From NCBI RefSeq assembly GCF_010548375.1, contig NZ_JAAGLY010000002.1, positions 558,001 to 622,000 on the forward strand: a stretch of 64,000 nucleotides of DNA, in the 5' to 3' direction. This DNA is from Streptomyces sp. SID13726 (lineage in GTDB: Bacteria; Actinomycetota; Actinomycetes; Streptomycetales; Streptomycetaceae). The notes below the pieces were generated by a model. The model searched no databases and had not been told where the DNA came from. It saw only the letters and a program-made list of their open reading frames with translations. Every line of letters starts with the position of its first letter. Position 1 is the first letter of the stretch. Positions 1-9,293 of this stretch are shown here, piece after piece. The translations under genes and the position numbers were made by a program.

Positions 1-763
1 TTCCCTGCCACCACAGGGAGACCGCGAGACCCAGTCCGGCCAGCGCGATGGCGACGCGCAGCGGCTTCTCCGGGAGACGGCGTACGACCACGGGTCCGAT
101 CCGGCTGCCCACCAGGCACCCCAGGCCCAGTGCCGCCGCCGCTGCCCAGTGGACGGGGGCCAGGAAGGCGTAGGCCACCGCGGCGGTGACGTTGGCCGCG
201 CCGGTCGCGATGTTCTTGACGGCGTTCGTCACCCGCAGGGGTTCGTTCACCGACATGGACAGCACGGCCAGCATCAGCACGCCCGCCGCGGCGCCGAAGT
301 AGCCGCCGTAGAGACCCACGAGGAGGACCGCTCCGGCCAGGGGCAGTCGGGCGCGCAGGCCGCCCGCGGTGAAGTGGGGGCTGTTCTCGGCCAGCCGGCG
401 CAGGGGTTCGCGGACGAGGATCAGGGCCGAGCCCAGGGCGATCAGCCACGGTACGACGTCGCCGAAGGCCGAGGCCGGGGTGGAGAGCAGGAGCGCCGCG
501 CCGACCGAACCGCCCGCTGCGGCGAGGAGCGCCAGGCGCAGGAGGCGGCGCCCCTGGCCCCGCAGTTCCTCGCGTGAACCGGCCGCGGTTCCGGCGGTGT
601 TGGCGAACAGCGCCACCGTGTTGGTCACGTTGGCGGCCACCGGGGGCAGCCCCGCAGCCAGCAGTGCCGGGTAGCTGAAGAGCGAGGCCAACCCCGCAAT
701 GGATCCGGTCAGCCCCGAGGCGACTCCCGCGACGGCGAGCAGGAGTACGGAGTCGGCCCCCAC
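1..763 (-). CDS. TauE/SafE-family sulfite exporter-like permease, 3' end outside the window
   Basis: This is a polytopic membrane protein of the TauE/SafE (DUF81) family, whose members export sulfite, sulfoacetate or similar organic anions. I translated about 254 residues. The start MGADSVLLLAVAGVASGLTG is a membrane segment with the family's glycine-rich first repeat. It is followed by a NxTNTVALF-type stretch, and a second repeat begins with GLYGGYFGAAAGVLML and VTNAVKN, as expected for two repeated halves. The GTG at 763-761 is preceded by AGAAGGGA, a good ribosome-binding site. The reading frame is open to the window edge, so only the last part of the protein is missing. The substrate cannot be told from the sequence. 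Confidence 0.85.
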   Translation of the reverse strand, partial: MGADSVLLLAVAGVASGLTGSIAGLASLFSYPALLAAGLPPVAANVTNTVALFANTAGTAAGSREELRGQGRRLLRLALLAAAGGSVGAALLLSTPASAFGDVVPWLIALGSALILVREPLRRLAENSPHFTAGGLRARLPLAGAVLLVGLYGGYFGAAAGVLMLAVLSMSVNEPLRVTNAVKNIATGAANVTAAVAYAFLAPVHWAAAAALGLGCLVGSRIGPVVVRRLPEKPLRVAIALAGLGLAVSLWWQG

Positions 764-820
764 GTGACGTTCCCTTCTGTCGAGGACGCCATATCGTCCC
801 CCGGGGCCGTCCCGAATGAA

Positions 821-831
821 AGACACTGTCT
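821..831. promoter_or_regulatory. Palindrome AGACACTGTCT upstream of the TauE/SafE gene
   Basis: AGACA-C-TGTCT is a perfect odd palindrome 58 bases upstream of the permease start. A looser TGTCT...AGACA inverted repeat overlaps it at 827-846. The position suits an operator of an unlinked repressor. No regulator in the window can be assigned to it. Confidence 0.35.
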
Positions 832-878
832 ACATAGGGAGACAGCCGCCCGGGAGAACCGTCGCATGTCGAGGCCGG

Positions 879-1151
879 TCAGGGCAGCCACCGGTTTCCG
901 ATGAGGAGGCGCAGACCGGCGACGATCCGGTGGACGCCGTAGACCATCGGCCCCCAGGTCACCACGTACGCGCCCGCGTTCTCGAACTGCCCGTGGGTGA
1001 TGACGGCGACGAGGACACCGCCGATGAGCCAGGCGGCGCCGAATTCGAGGGAGCGCCTGGCTCGGGCTTCCCGGGCGGCCCGCCGTTCCGGGGCCACGCC
1101 GTCTCGGGAAGGGGGCGAACTCCCGCACCGCCGTGTGCCGTTGTCGGTCAA
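879..1151 (-). CDS. Small two-helix membrane protein, unknown function
   Basis: This is an uncharacterised protein of about 90 residues. The N-terminal half is charged and arginine-rich (ERRAAREARARRSLEFG). Two hydrophobic segments follow, AAWLIGGVLVAVITHG and AYVVTWGPMVYGVHRIVAGL, and the protein ends GNRWLP. The two helices joined by a short loop suggest a small integral membrane protein, but I recognise no family. The start is uncertain. I prefer the TTG at 1151 because AGGAA lies just upstream. The frame stays open back to 1376, but that extension runs through an imperfect tandem repeat and looks non-coding. Confidence 0.5.
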   Translation of the reverse strand: MTDNGTRRCGSSPPSRDGVAPERRAAREARARRSLEFGAAWLIGGVLVAVITHGQFENAGAYVVTWGPMVYGVHRIVAGLRLLIGNRWLP

Positions 1152-1180
1152 CTCGATTCCTGGCTGCGTGACGACGTCCC

Positions 1181-1262
1181 GTGCCTGAAGGCGCCCGTAC
1201 CCGAAGGCGCCCGAGCCCGAAGAGGTCCCGTACCCGATGGCGTCCCGAGCCCGAAGGTGCCC
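1181..1262. repeat. Five imperfect 16-17 bp tandem repeats
   Basis: Five back-to-back units follow the pattern GTACCCGAAGGCGCCC, with leading GTG/GTA/GAG/GTA/GAG, giving a weak two-unit alternation. They lie just upstream of the small membrane protein gene and 3' of the AraC gene. Confidence 0.7.
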
Positions 1263-1335
1263 GGGCCGCGCGCCGACGGCCGGTCGGACGGTCCCCCGCG
1301 CCACCCGACCGGCCGTCGGCGCACAGACGCGGACG

Positions 1336-2256
1336 CTATCGCCCGGCGGCCGACGCGGTATTGGACGAATCTGCACTCGCCGTCAGGGCCAGCGCCCCTT
1401 CCACCCGGCGGGCCGCCATCATCTGTCCGGGCGTGGTCCCGGCGATCGCCCTGAACTCCCGGTTGAGGTGCGCCTGGTCGTAGTAGCCGCAGGCCAGGGA
1501 GATCTCGGTGAGGCTCGCGGTACCGCCGCCGAGCATCGCCACGGCACGCCGGAAACGCAGCACGCGCGCGGACGCCTTGGGGGTGAGCCCGACCTGCTGG
1601 GTGAAGCGCCGGGTCAAGTACCCCTGGCTCCAGCCCACTTCGGCGGCGATCCGGGAGATCGGGACCGTCCCCGCGCTGCCGGAGAGCAGCTGCCAGGCCT
1701 GGCCGACCTCGGGCGTGGGCGCGGGGCCGTCGTCGAGGCGGGCGAGCAGGGCCGCGTCCAGCAGGTCGAACCGCGCCGACCAGTCGGGAGTGGCCGCCAG
1801 CCGTTCCACCAGTACCCCGGCCCCGGGTCCCAGCACGTCCTCGATCTCGACGGCCAGGTTGGTCAGTTCGCTCATCGGCATGCCGAACAGCCGGTAGGCG
1901 CCCAGCGGCGCGAACTCGACGCGGATCGCCTCCTGGCCGCCGGGGTGCACACAGATCGCGGGCCGGTCCTCAAGGCCGACCACCAGTGACCCGATGCCCC
2001 CGCTGCCGCCGTCTGGTACGCCGAGGCGGCGGATCTCGGAGAACGGTTCCGCGAGGCTGATCACCAGCGTGGCCCGCCCGGACGGCACCAGCCGTGCCTC
2101 GTACGGGGCAGTCACCGCCTGCCAGTAGCCGACGTAGCTGCGCAAGTACGGCCGTAACCCCGGATGCCAGGGTCTCGTGACCCGCCACATCCCGCCGAGC
2201 CGCGCGATGTCGATCGCGCCCGTCCCGGTCGTGCCGCCGCGTGCGCCAGAGACCAC
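1336..2256 (-). CDS. AraC-family transcriptional regulator
   Basis: This is a regulator of up to 306 residues. The N-terminal two-thirds, starting around RPWHPGLRPYLRSYVGYWQ, resembles the ligand-sensing domain common in actinobacterial AraC proteins. The C-terminal third is a double helix-turn-helix AraC domain. Its first helix pair is in RIAAEVGWSQGYLTRRF and its second in LTEISLACGYYDQAHLNREF, followed by the family's typical PGQMMAARR end. It diverges from the MFS transporter at 2434 with a 177-base gap, so control of that transporter is a reasonable guess. The start is not settled: GTG at 2256 gives the longest protein, while ATG at 2190 (MWRVTRPW) would be 22 residues shorter. Neither has a strong ribosome-binding site. 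Confidence 0.88.
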   Translation of the reverse strand: MVSGARGGTTGTGAIDIARLGGMWRVTRPWHPGLRPYLRSYVGYWQAVTAPYEARLVPSGRATLVISLAEPFSEIRRLGVPDGGSGGIGSLVVGLEDRPAICVHPGGQEAIRVEFAPLGAYRLFGMPMSELTNLAVEIEDVLGPGAGVLVERLAATPDWSARFDLLDAALLARLDDGPAPTPEVGQAWQLLSGSAGTVPISRIAAEVGWSQGYLTRRFTQQVGLTPKASARVLRFRRAVAMLGGGTASLTEISLACGYYDQAHLNREFRAIAGTTPGQMMAARRVEGALALTASADSSNTASAAGR

Positions 2257-2433
2257 GTCTCACTGTATCCACGGCGGTACGGCCGCCTCACCGGCCGGAA
2301 TGTGCGGACAGGTGCAGATCCCATGGGGGTTTCGCGTCCGGCGCAGACTTCCGCCGGCCGACAGCGCCCCGCTCCCGATTCCGCTCACCCGAACACCCTT
2401 GCCGACAATCGAGCGCCCGCCTACGCTGAGTTT

Positions 2434-3639
2434 GTGCCGCTAATAAACAAATCCGGATCACGCAGCGTCGCGCCGGAGACCCCCCGCACCCTCGCCCGGC
2501 TCCGACTCGTCCTCACCGTCTTCTTCGCCCTCGACGGATTCGTCTTCGCGGGCTGGGTCGTCCGTATCCCCGCGATCAAGCAGCAGACCGGCGCCTCCGC
2601 CAGCGCCCTCGGCCTCGCCCTGCTCGGTGTCTCGGCCGGCGCGGTGATCACCATGATGCTCACCGGCCGCCTCTGCCGTCGCTACGGCACCCACCGGGTC
2701 ACCGTCGTCTGCGCGGTCCTGCTCTCGCTGAGCGTCGCCCTGCCTCCGCTGACCCACTCCGCGACGGCGCTCGGCGCCGTGCTGCTGCTCTTCGGCGCCG
2801 CGTACGGCAGCATCAACGTCGCCTTCAACAGCGCGGCCGTCGACCTGGTGGGCGCCCTGCGGCGGCCCATCATGCCGAGCTTCCACGCCGCGTTCAGCCT
2901 CGGCGGAATGCTCGGCGCCGGGCTCGGCGGGCTCGTCGCAGGAGGGCTCACGCCCACTCAGCACCTGTTCGGTCTCACCGTGATCGGCCTGCTCGTCACC
3001 GCGTTCGCGGGCCGCGCACTGCTGCGCATCGAGCCGCCGACGGCTCCGGAGAGCACGGCCGAGGAGAAGACCGCGCCGCGCCGACTGGACACCCGTACCC
3101 GCGGGCTCGTCGTCACCTTCGGTCTGATCGCCCTGTGCACGGCCTACGGCGAGGGCGCCCTGGCCGACTGGAGCGCGCTGCATCTGGAGCACGACCTGGA
3201 CGCCTCACCGGGGGTCGCCGCGGTGGGCTACTCCTGCTTCGCCCTCGCCATGACCATCGGCCGGCTGACCGGCACCAGGCTGCTGGAGCGGCTGGGCCAG
3301 ACCCGCACCCTGGTGGGCGGCGGCACCACGGCCGCGCTCGGCATGCTGCTCGGCGCCCTCGCCCCCTCGGTCTGGGCGGCCCTGCTGGGCTTCATGATCA
3401 CCGGGCTCGGGCTCGCCAACCTCTTCCCCGTCGCCGTCGAGCGCGCGGGCCGGCTGGCCGGTCCCGACGGGGTCGCCATCGCCTCCACCCTCGGCTACGG
3501 CGGCATGCTGCTGGGCCCGCCCGCGATCGGGTTCATGGCGGACTGGTTCTCCCTCTCCGCGGCCCTCACCAGTGTCGCGGTGCTCGCGGCCACGGCCGCC
3601 ATGATCGCCCTCTTCACCCGGCGCGCGGCGACCGCCTGA
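2434..3639 (+). CDS. MFS transporter
   Basis: This is a 401-residue major facilitator with about twelve hydrophobic segments. The region between the first helices contains MMLTGRLCRRYGTHRV, matching the loop 2-3 motif of drug/sugar MFS proteins. A hydrophilic central loop rich in Glu and Lys (about residues 200-220) separates the two six-helix halves. The sequence resembles the fucose-permease/multidrug branch, but I cannot name a substrate. I start it at GTG 2434 (VPLINKSGSRS). The open frame continues to 2164, but that extension covers the divergent promoter and the AraC coding region. The gene diverges from the AraC regulator, its likely controller. Confidence 0.85.
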   Translation: MPLINKSGSRSVAPETPRTLARLRLVLTVFFALDGFVFAGWVVRIPAIKQQTGASASALGLALLGVSAGAVITMMLTGRLCRRYGTHRVTVVCAVLLSLSVALPPLTHSATALGAVLLLFGAAYGSINVAFNSAAVDLVGALRRPIMPSFHAAFSLGGMLGAGLGGLVAGGLTPTQHLFGLTVIGLLVTAFAGRALLRIEPPTAPESTAEEKTAPRRLDTRTRGLVVTFGLIALCTAYGEGALADWSALHLEHDLDASPGVAAVGYSCFALAMTIGRLTGTRLLERLGQTRTLVGGGTTAALGMLLGALAPSVWAALLGFMITGLGLANLFPVAVERAGRLAGPDGVAIASTLGYGGMLLGPPAIGFMADWFSLSAALTSVAVLAATAAMIALFTRRAATA

Positions 3640-3687
3640 GCGAGAATCACGACGCGACCGCCGTGCGCCGGTCAGGAAAGGACACCT

Positions 3688-3756
3688 GTGCTCGCCGTAT
3701 CCAACTCTCCACGCCCCGCCCCGAGTCCACGCCCCGGCACCGGTGGTGCGCGGTGA
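3688..3756 (+). CDS. Possible 22-codon leader ORF coupled to the GNAT gene
   Basis: A GTG at 3688 follows a strong AGGAAAGGA ribosome-binding site (3674-3682). It opens a 22-codon proline-rich reading frame beginning VLAVSNSPRPAPSPRPG. Its TGA stop (3754-3756) overlaps the GTG start of the acetyltransferase (3753-3755). The downstream gene has no obvious ribosome-binding site of its own, so translation of the short frame could deliver ribosomes to it. There is no independent evidence that the peptide is made. Confidence 0.4.
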   Translation: MLAVSNSPRPAPSPRPGTGGAR

Positions 3757-4259
3757 GCGCGGTCACCGCACAGGTGATCCGCACCGAACGGCTCGACCTG
3801 CTGCCGCTTCGCGTCGAGCACGCGCGCGAGATGGCCGCGGTGCTCTCGGACCCCGCCTTGCACACCTTCATCGGCGGGACTCCGTACACTCCGGAAGCCC
3901 TGCGTTCGCGGTACGAGCGGCTGACCGCCGGTTCCCCCGACCCGTCGGTCTCCTGGCTGAACTGGGTGATCCGGCTGCGGGCCGAGGGTCCTCTGACGGG
4001 CACCGTCCAGGCCACGGTCGACGGTGCCGTCGCCGAGGTCGCCTGGGTGGTGGGGACCTCGTGGCAGGGCCGGGGCATCGCCGGTGAGGCGGCCCGGGGA
4101 CTCGTCGAGTGGCTGGGCGGGCAGCGGGTGGAGACCGTGGTGGCCCATGTCCACCCCGCCCACGCGGCCTCCGCCGCCGTGGCCACGGCCGCCGGGCTCA
4201 CCCCCACCGGCGATTGGCACGACGGCGAGGTCCGCTGGAGCCGGAGCATCGCCGCTTGA
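3753..4259 (+). CDS. GNAT N-acetyltransferase, RimJ/RimL-like
   Basis: A 168-residue acetyl-CoA-dependent acetyltransferase. It begins TAQVIRTERLDLLPLRVEHA, the standard opening of the RimJ/RimL (Acetyltransf_3) group. The acetyl-CoA-binding motif A is seen in EVAWVVGTSWQGRGIAGEAA, with the Q-x-x-G-x-A/G core as QGRGIA. The C-terminal part, VAHVHPAHAASAAVATAAGL, matches the motif in which a side chain supports the leaving thiol. The substrate is unknown and could be a protein N-terminus or a small amine. The start at GTG 3753 fits the family length. It overlaps the stop of the short frame at 3688, and the gene converges on soxG. Confidence 0.82.
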   Translation: MSAVTAQVIRTERLDLLPLRVEHAREMAAVLSDPALHTFIGGTPYTPEALRSRYERLTAGSPDPSVSWLNWVIRLRAEGPLTGTVQATVDGAVAEVAWVVGTSWQGRGIAGEAARGLVEWLGGQRVETVVAHVHPAHAASAAVATAAGLTPTGDWHDGEVRWSRSIAA

Positions 4260-4310
4260 CCTCGCCACCGCCTCGACTCACCGCGCCCTGCTCCCCCAGG
4301 GGAGTCCCCG

Positions 4311-4943
4311 TCAGTCGATCTCCGGGCCGCCGTACTCGCTCATCGCGTCGATGAGCCAGCGGGCCAGGTAGTCGGCGAACGAGGACCGCGGGAGCAGCCG
4401 GTAGGTCGGTGTGTCGTCGACCTGCCAGAGCACCACCGCGATGGGGCCGACCGTGGTCGACACCGCCCGGCCCGGGGTGAAGGAGCGGGGATGCAGGTCC
4501 AGCGGGCACCCCTTCTCCAGCACCTGCCGGGCGGACGGGCCGCTCAGCTCCAGTGTGGTGCGGTTCGCCGAGACGTCCACGACCGAACCCGGGTCGTCGG
4601 CGAGCGCCTGCCTCAACTCGGCCCCCGGCGAGGCTCCTTCGGGCCGGGTCAGCACGAGCCATTCGTCGGGGCCGAGCCAGACGACCGTACGGGGGCCGGA
4701 CGTGGCGGTGCCGCCGCACTCGCGCGGGAGCCGTGTCCCGAGGGTCCTCCCGATGCGCTCGCCCGCCTCGGAGTCGGGGTCGACCCGCACGTTCACCATG
4801 GTGAGGAAGGGCAGTTCGGCCAGGGTGACGCCACGGGCGCCGGTGACGGCGGCGGCCCGCATCCGCGCCTCCAGATGGGCCAGCGGGCTGGTGCGCAGCG
4901 CCACCGGGCCCGCGCCCGCGTCGAGCGTCGTCGGTTCAGCCAT
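4311..4943 (-). CDS. soxG: Sarcosine oxidase subunit gamma
   Basis: A 210-residue gamma subunit of the heterotetrameric sarcosine oxidase, a structural subunit that assembles with SoxA, SoxB and SoxD. The N-terminus [16 protein letters not shown] and the central block [13 protein letters not shown] are typical of SoxG. So is [20 protein letters not shown], which resembles folate-binding GcvT-like folds. It is the last gene of the operon, and its ATG (4943) overlaps the end of soxA by eight bases, indicating coupling. It converges on the acetyltransferase gene, with only a weak six-base-pair hairpin (4291-4304) between them. Confidence 0.93.
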   Translation of the reverse strand: MAEPTTLDAGAGPVALRTSPLAHLEARMRAAAVTGARGVTLAELPFLTMVNVRVDPDSEAGERIGRTLGTRLPRECGGTATSGPRTVVWLGPDEWLVLTRPEGASPGAELRQALADDPGSVVDVSANRTTLELSGPSARQVLEKGCPLDLHPRSFTPGRAVSTTVGPIAVVLWQVDDTPTYRLLPRSSFADYLARWLIDAMSEYGGPEID

Positions 4944-7776
4944 CGCGCTTGGTCCCTTCGGGGTCGTAGAGGACGAACTCGGCCACCTCGACGGGCACCA
5001 GGTCCTCGCCCACCGGGGCGAGCAGGGTCTCGCCGATCCTGGCCCTTCCGTCGGCGACCAGGGCGAGGGCGAAGGGGCGGCCGAGGGCCGGGCTGTGGTA
5101 GCTGGAGGTGACGTGGCCGAGCATCGGCACGGGCACGGTCTCCAAGGAGACGTCCGGCGCGACGAGTTGGGTGCCTTCGGGCAGCCGCGTCGTGCGGTCG
5201 CTCGGCAGCAGGCCGACCAGTTGCTTGCGGTCGGTGCGGGAGGTGTCGGCGCGGAAGTGGGAGCGCTTGCCGATGAAGTCCTTCTGCTTGGAGACCACCC
5301 AGCTCATGCCCGCGTCCTGCGGGGTCACGGTCCCGTCGGTGTCCTGGCCGACGATGATGTACCCCTTCTCGGCCCGCAGGACGTGCATGGTCTCGGTGCC
5401 GTACGGCGTGATGTCGTACGGCCGGCCGATCGCGTAGACCTCCTCCCAGACCGCCAGGCCGTACCAGGCGGACACGTTGATCTCGTAGGCGAGTTCGCCG
5501 GAGAAGGAGATCCGGCAGATCCGGGCGGGGATTCCGGAGGCCAGGGTGGTCTCCCGGAAGGCCATGAAGGGGAACGCCTCGGCGGACAGGTCGACGTCGG
5601 GCGCGAGGTGGGCGACGACCTCGCGCGACTGCGGTCCGACGACGGCGATCGTCGCCCACTGCTCGGTCACCGAGGTGCAGTGCACGTCGAGTTCGGGCCA
5701 CTCGGTCTGGAGCCACTCCTCCAGCCAGTCCAGGACGTTCGCGGCGCCGCCGGTGGTGGTGGTCATGAAGTAGCGGCTGTCGTCGAGGCGCAGGGTCACC
5801 CCGTCGTCGAAGATCATGCCGTCCGGCTTGCACATGACGCCGTAGCGGGCCGTGCCGGGCTTCAGCTTCTTGAAGGCGTTGGTGTAGATCCGGTTGAGGA
5901 ACTCGCCCGCGTCCGCGCCCCGGATCTCGATCTTGCCGAGGGTGGAGGCGTCCATGAAGGCCACGCCCTCGCGGGCCGCCCGGCACTCCCGGGCCACGGC
6001 GGTGTCCATGTCCTCGCCGGTCTGCGGGTAGTACCGGGGGCGCTTCCACTGCCCTACGTCCTCGAACTCCGCGCCCTGCGCCACATGCCAGCTGTGCAGC
6101 GAGGTGGTCCGCTCGGGGTCGAACAGGTCGCCGCGCTCGCGCCCGGCCAGCGCGGCGAACGCCACCGGCGCGTACGGTGCCCGGTAGGCCGTGGTGCCGA
6201 TCTCGCCCAGCGATCCGCCGAGGGCCTCGGCGATCACGCCGATCGCGTTGACGCCGGACGTCTTGCCCTGGTCGTTGGCCGTGCCGAGCGAGGTGTAGCG
6301 CTTGACGTGCTCGACCCCGCGCATCCCGGCTCCGGTGGAGCGCCAGACGTCGGCGACGGTGACATCGCGCTGGAGGTCGACGAAGTGGGTGTCCCAGTCG
6401 GCGGGTTCGCCGTCCGGGCCGGGGACCAGCCACAGGGCGCGGGTAGGGCCGACAGGGGTCCGCGCGGCTTCGGACGGTACGGCCACCGGGAACCCGGCCG
6501 CCCCGGCGGCCAGTGCACCCGCCCGCGCTCCCTCGGCGACACAGCCGTCGAGGTCGTACGTGCCGCGTGCCGCACCGACGACCCGCTGGTCCCGTACGGC
6601 CCCGTCGGGCACGAAGGCGACCAGTTCGGCGTCCCAGCGCAGGGTGCCCTGGCGCTGGCTGTGCAGATGGACCACGGGGCTCCAGCCGCCGGAGACAGCG
6701 AGCAGATCGCAGTCCAACGACTCGGGCTCACCGCCGAGTCGGCCCTCGGCGTCGAGTGCCCGGACGGTGACGCCGGTGAGCCTGTGCTCCCCCGACGTGT
6801 CCACCACCGCGCTGCCGGTCAGCACCCGCACGCCGGTGGCCGTGACGATCTCGGCTGCCCGGTCGGAGAGTTCGGGCCGGGCGTCCACGACGGCGGCGAT
6901 GTCGATGCCTGCCGTGTGCAGGTCGGCGACCGTGTCGTAGGCGCTGTCGTTCGTCGTGCTCACCACGGCACGCGAACCCGGCGCCACGGCATAGCGGTTG
7001 AGGTAGGTGCGCACGGCTCCGGCGAGCATCACCCCGGGCCGGTCGTTCCCGGCGAAGGTCAGGGGGCGCTCGTGGGCGCCGGTCGCGAGGACGACCTGGC
7101 GGGCCCGGATGTGCCACAGCCGCTGGCGCGAGACGCCTTCGGGGGCGGCCGTGCCGAGGTGGTCGGTGCGGCGCTGGAGGGCGAGCACGTAGTTGTCGTC
7201 GTACGACCCGAAGGCCGTGGTGCGCGGGAGGACGACGACCTCGGGGGCGGCGGCGAGGGCCGCGCGGACGTCGGCGATCCACTCGGCATCGGAGAACAGC
7301 GAACCGCCGGGCTCAGGCCGGTCGTCGACGAGGATCACCCGGGCGCCGGAACCGGCCGCCGCGGCGGCTGCCGCCAGTCCGGCCGGTCCGGCGCCGACGA
7401 CCAGGACGTCGGTGTGGACGTGCTTCTTGTCGTAGACGGCCGGGTCGGGGGTGGGGTCGAGCCGGCCCATGCCGGAGAGTGTGGTGGCGGACAGGCCGTC
7501 GTACAGCTCCACGGTGGTGGCCGGGAGCATGCCCTCCGAGCACGAACCGTCCAGCTGCACCAGGGCGTTGGGCTCCTCGACACCCGCGGCGACGATGCCG
7601 CGCGGGCGGCCGCGGTAGAGCGAGGGGGCGACCTCGACGAGGCCGTTGGCCAGCATCGCGGAGGCGAGCGTGTCGCCGGGGTGGCCGGTCAGCTCCCGTC
7701 CGTCGACGGTGAATCGCAGGACGGTGCCGCGGTCGATGCGGCCGCCTCGGCCGAGCCGGAAGTGCTGGTCGGTCAT
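4936..7776 (-). CDS. soxA: Sarcosine oxidase subunit alpha
   Basis: A 946-residue alpha subunit. The complex oxidises sarcosine to glycine and H2O2 and passes the methyl carbon to tetrahydrofolate as 5,10-methylene-THF. The N-terminal 100 residues form the ferredoxin-like domain ([20 protein letters not shown]). A dinucleotide-binding domain starts at [19 protein letters not shown], with the GxGxxG loop. The C-terminal third is an aminomethyltransferase (GcvT-like) folate domain, with [17 protein letters not shown] and [20 protein letters not shown]. The ATG at 7776 overlaps the soxD stop as ATGA, which fixes the start. The length matches known SoxA subunits. Confidence 0.96.
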   Translation of the reverse strand: MTDQHFRLGRGGRIDRGTVLRFTVDGRELTGHPGDTLASAMLANGLVEVAPSLYRGRPRGIVAAGVEEPNALVQLDGSCSEGMLPATTVELYDGLSATTLSGMGRLDPTPDPAVYDKKHVHTDVLVVGAGPAGLAAAAAAAGSGARVILVDDRPEPGGSLFSDAEWIADVRAALAAAPEVVVLPRTTAFGSYDDNYVLALQRRTDHLGTAAPEGVSRQRLWHIRARQVVLATGAHERPLTFAGNDRPGVMLAGAVRTYLNRYAVAPGSRAVVSTTNDSAYDTVADLHTAGIDIAAVVDARPELSDRAAEIVTATGVRVLTGSAVVDTSGEHRLTGVTVRALDAEGRLGGEPESLDCDLLAVSGGWSPVVHLHSQRQGTLRWDAELVAFVPDGAVRDQRVVGAARGTYDLDGCVAEGARAGALAAGAAGFPVAVPSEAARTPVGPTRALWLVPGPDGEPADWDTHFVDLQRDVTVADVWRSTGAGMRGVEHVKRYTSLGTANDQGKTSGVNAIGVIAEALGGSLGEIGTTAYRAPYAPVAFAALAGRERGDLFDPERTTSLHSWHVAQGAEFEDVGQWKRPRYYPQTGEDMDTAVARECRAAREGVAFMDASTLGKIEIRGADAGEFLNRIYTNAFKKLKPGTARYGVMCKPDGMIFDDGVTLRLDDSRYFMTTTTGGAANVLDWLEEWLQTEWPELDVHCTSVTEQWATIAVVGPQSREVVAHLAPDVDLSAEAFPFMAFRETTLASGIPARICRISFSGELAYEINVSAWYGLAVWEEVYAIGRPYDITPYGTETMHVLRAEKGYIIVGQDTDGTVTPQDAGMSWVVSKQKDFIGKRSHFRADTSRTDRKQLVGLLPSDRTTRLPEGTQLVAPDVSLETVPVPMLGHVTSSYHSPALGRPFALALVADGRARIGETLLAPVGEDLVPVEVAEFVLYDPEGTKRDG

Positions 7777-8054
7777 CGGGTCCCTCCCGGGCGGGGCTCG
7801 TCGAGCCGGTACGAGGTCAGCACCTCGTAGGTGGCGGTGTCCCGCAGGACGTTGAACCAGCGGCGGCAGCCGGTGCCGTGCATCCACCGCTCGGCGAAGG
7901 GGCCCTTGGGGTTGTCGCGGTAGAAGACGTACTCGGCCCACTGCTCGTCGGTGAGGTCGGCGGGGGCCTCGGGGTGGGGGACGTGGGCCTGGCCGCCGTA
8001 GTGGTACTCGGTCTCGTTGCGCGGGCCGCACCACGGGCAGGTGATCAGCAGCAT
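7773..8054 (-). CDS. soxD: Sarcosine oxidase subunit delta
   Basis: A 93-residue delta subunit that stabilises the sarcosine oxidase complex through a structural zinc site. The start [21 protein letters not shown] supplies Cys6 and Cys9. Further ligands come from the [17 protein letters not shown] region, a highly conserved SoxD signature. The ribosome-binding site GAGGAGG lies just upstream of ATG 8054. The gene sits 18 bases after soxB, and its stop overlaps the soxA start. Confidence 0.95.
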   Translation of the reverse strand: MLLITCPWCGPRNETEYHYGGQAHVPHPEAPADLTDEQWAEYVFYRDNPKGPFAERWMHGTGCRRWFNVLRDTATYEVLTSYRLDEPRPGGTR

Positions 8055-8072
8055 GGTGTCCTCCTCGATGCC

Positions 8073-9293
8073 TCAGTGGGCCACGGCGGCTGCGCCGTGT
8101 TCGTCGATCAGTGCGCCCGAGGTGAAGCGTTCGAGGGCGAAGGGGGCGTTGAGCGGATGCGGTTCGCCGGTGGCGATGGTGTGCGCGAACGTCCAGCCGG
8201 CGGCGGGGGTGGCCTTGAAACCGCCGGTCCCCCAGCCGCAGTTGACGTACAGGTTCTCGACGGGGGTGCGCCCGATGATCGGCGAGGCGTCCGGGGTGAC
8301 GTCGACGATGCCGCCCCAGGTGCGCAGCACATGGGCGCGGGCGAAGACGGGGAACAGCTCGACGGCGGCGGCCATCTGCTGCTCGATCACGTGGAAGGAG
8401 CCGCGCTGGCCATAGCCGTTGTACGAGTCGACGCCCGCGCCCATCACCAGCTCGCCCTTGTGGGCCTGGGAGACGTAGACGTGCACGTGGTTCGACATGA
8501 CGACGGTCGGGTGCACCGGCTCGTGCAGTTCGGAGACGAGTGCCTGGAGCGGATGGGACTGCACCGGCAGCCGTACGCCCGCCCGCTCGGCCAGCACACT
8601 GCTGTGGCCGGCCGCCGCGAGGCCGACCCGTCCCGCGTGGATGCGGCCGCGGTTGGTGTCGACGCCGACGACCCGGTCGCCGTCCTTGAGGAAGCCGGTG
8701 ACCTCGCAGCCCTGGATCAGGTCCACGCCGAGTTCGTCGGCGCGGCGGGCCAGTGCCCAGGCCACGTGGTCGTGCTTGGCGATACCGGCCCGGGGCTGGA
8801 AGGTGCCGCCGAGGACCGGATAGCGGGTGCGGGACGAGACGTTGAGGATGGGGCAGACCTTGGCGACCTCGTCCGGCTCCAGCCACTCGGCGTCGACGCC
8901 GTTGAGCTTGTTGGCGTTGGCGCGGCGCACGCCCTCGCGGACGTCCTGGAGCGTGTGGGCGAGGTTGAGGACACCGCGCTGGCTGAACAGGAAGTCGTAG
9001 TCCAGCTCCTCGGGGAGTCCCTCCCAGAGTTTCAGGGCGTGTTCGTAGATCGCCGCGCTCTCGTCCCAGAGGTAGTTGGAGCGGATGATCGTGGTGTTGC
9101 GGGCCATGTTGCCGCCCGCCAGCCAGCCCTTCTCCAGCACGGCCACGTTGGTGATGCCGTGGTTCTTGGCGAGGTAGTAGGCGGTGGCCAGGCCGTGGCC
9201 GCCCGCGCCGACGACGATCACGTCGTACGACGAGCGCGGCTCGGGGTTGCGCCACAGGAAGTCCGGGTGCTCCGGCAGCGGCTCGGAGGTCAT
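8073..9293 (-). CDS. soxB: Sarcosine oxidase subunit beta
   Basis: A 406-residue catalytic subunit that carries FAD and covalently bound FMN and performs the N-methyl oxidation. The FAD-binding Rossmann motif is [20 protein letters not shown] near residues 23-42. It is followed by [20 protein letters not shown], the segment typical of this subunit. Other SoxB landmarks include [19 protein letters not shown] and [16 protein letters not shown]. The ATG at 9293 overlaps the glyA stop (ATGA), so translation is coupled. The length agrees with known SoxB proteins. Confidence 0.96.
   Translation of the reverse strand: MTSEPLPEHPDFLWRNPEPRSSYDVIVVGAGGHGLATAYYLAKNHGITNVAVLEKGWLAGGNMARNTTIIRSNYLWDESAAIYEHALKLWEGLPEELDYDFLFSQRGVLNLAHTLQDVREGVRRANANKLNGVDAEWLEPDEVAKVCPILNVSSRTRYPVLGGTFQPRAGIAKHDHVAWALARRADELGVDLIQGCEVTGFLKDGDRVVGVDTNRGRIHAGRVGLAAAGHSSVLAERAGVRLPVQSHPLQALVSELHEPVHPTVVMSNHVHVYVSQAHKGELVMGAGVDSYNGYGQRGSFHVIEQQMAAAVELFPVFARAHVLRTWGGIVDVTPDASPIIGRTPVENLYVNCGWGTGGFKATPAAGWTFAHTIATGEPHPLNAPFALERFTSGALIDEHGAAAVAH

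Noticed and set aside
879..1376. Long version of the small membrane protein
   Set aside because: The N-terminal extension translates the 16-bp tandem repeats and lacks a ribosome-binding site, so I kept the shorter start.
4411..7830. Very long plus-strand open frame opposite soxA and soxG
   Set aside because: It reads as Gly/Arg/Val-rich low-complexity protein, has no family motif and mirrors the well-supported soxA/soxG genes. It is an artefact of GC-rich codon use, like the similar frames opposite soxB/glyA, the FAD oxidase, GH42 and GH78.
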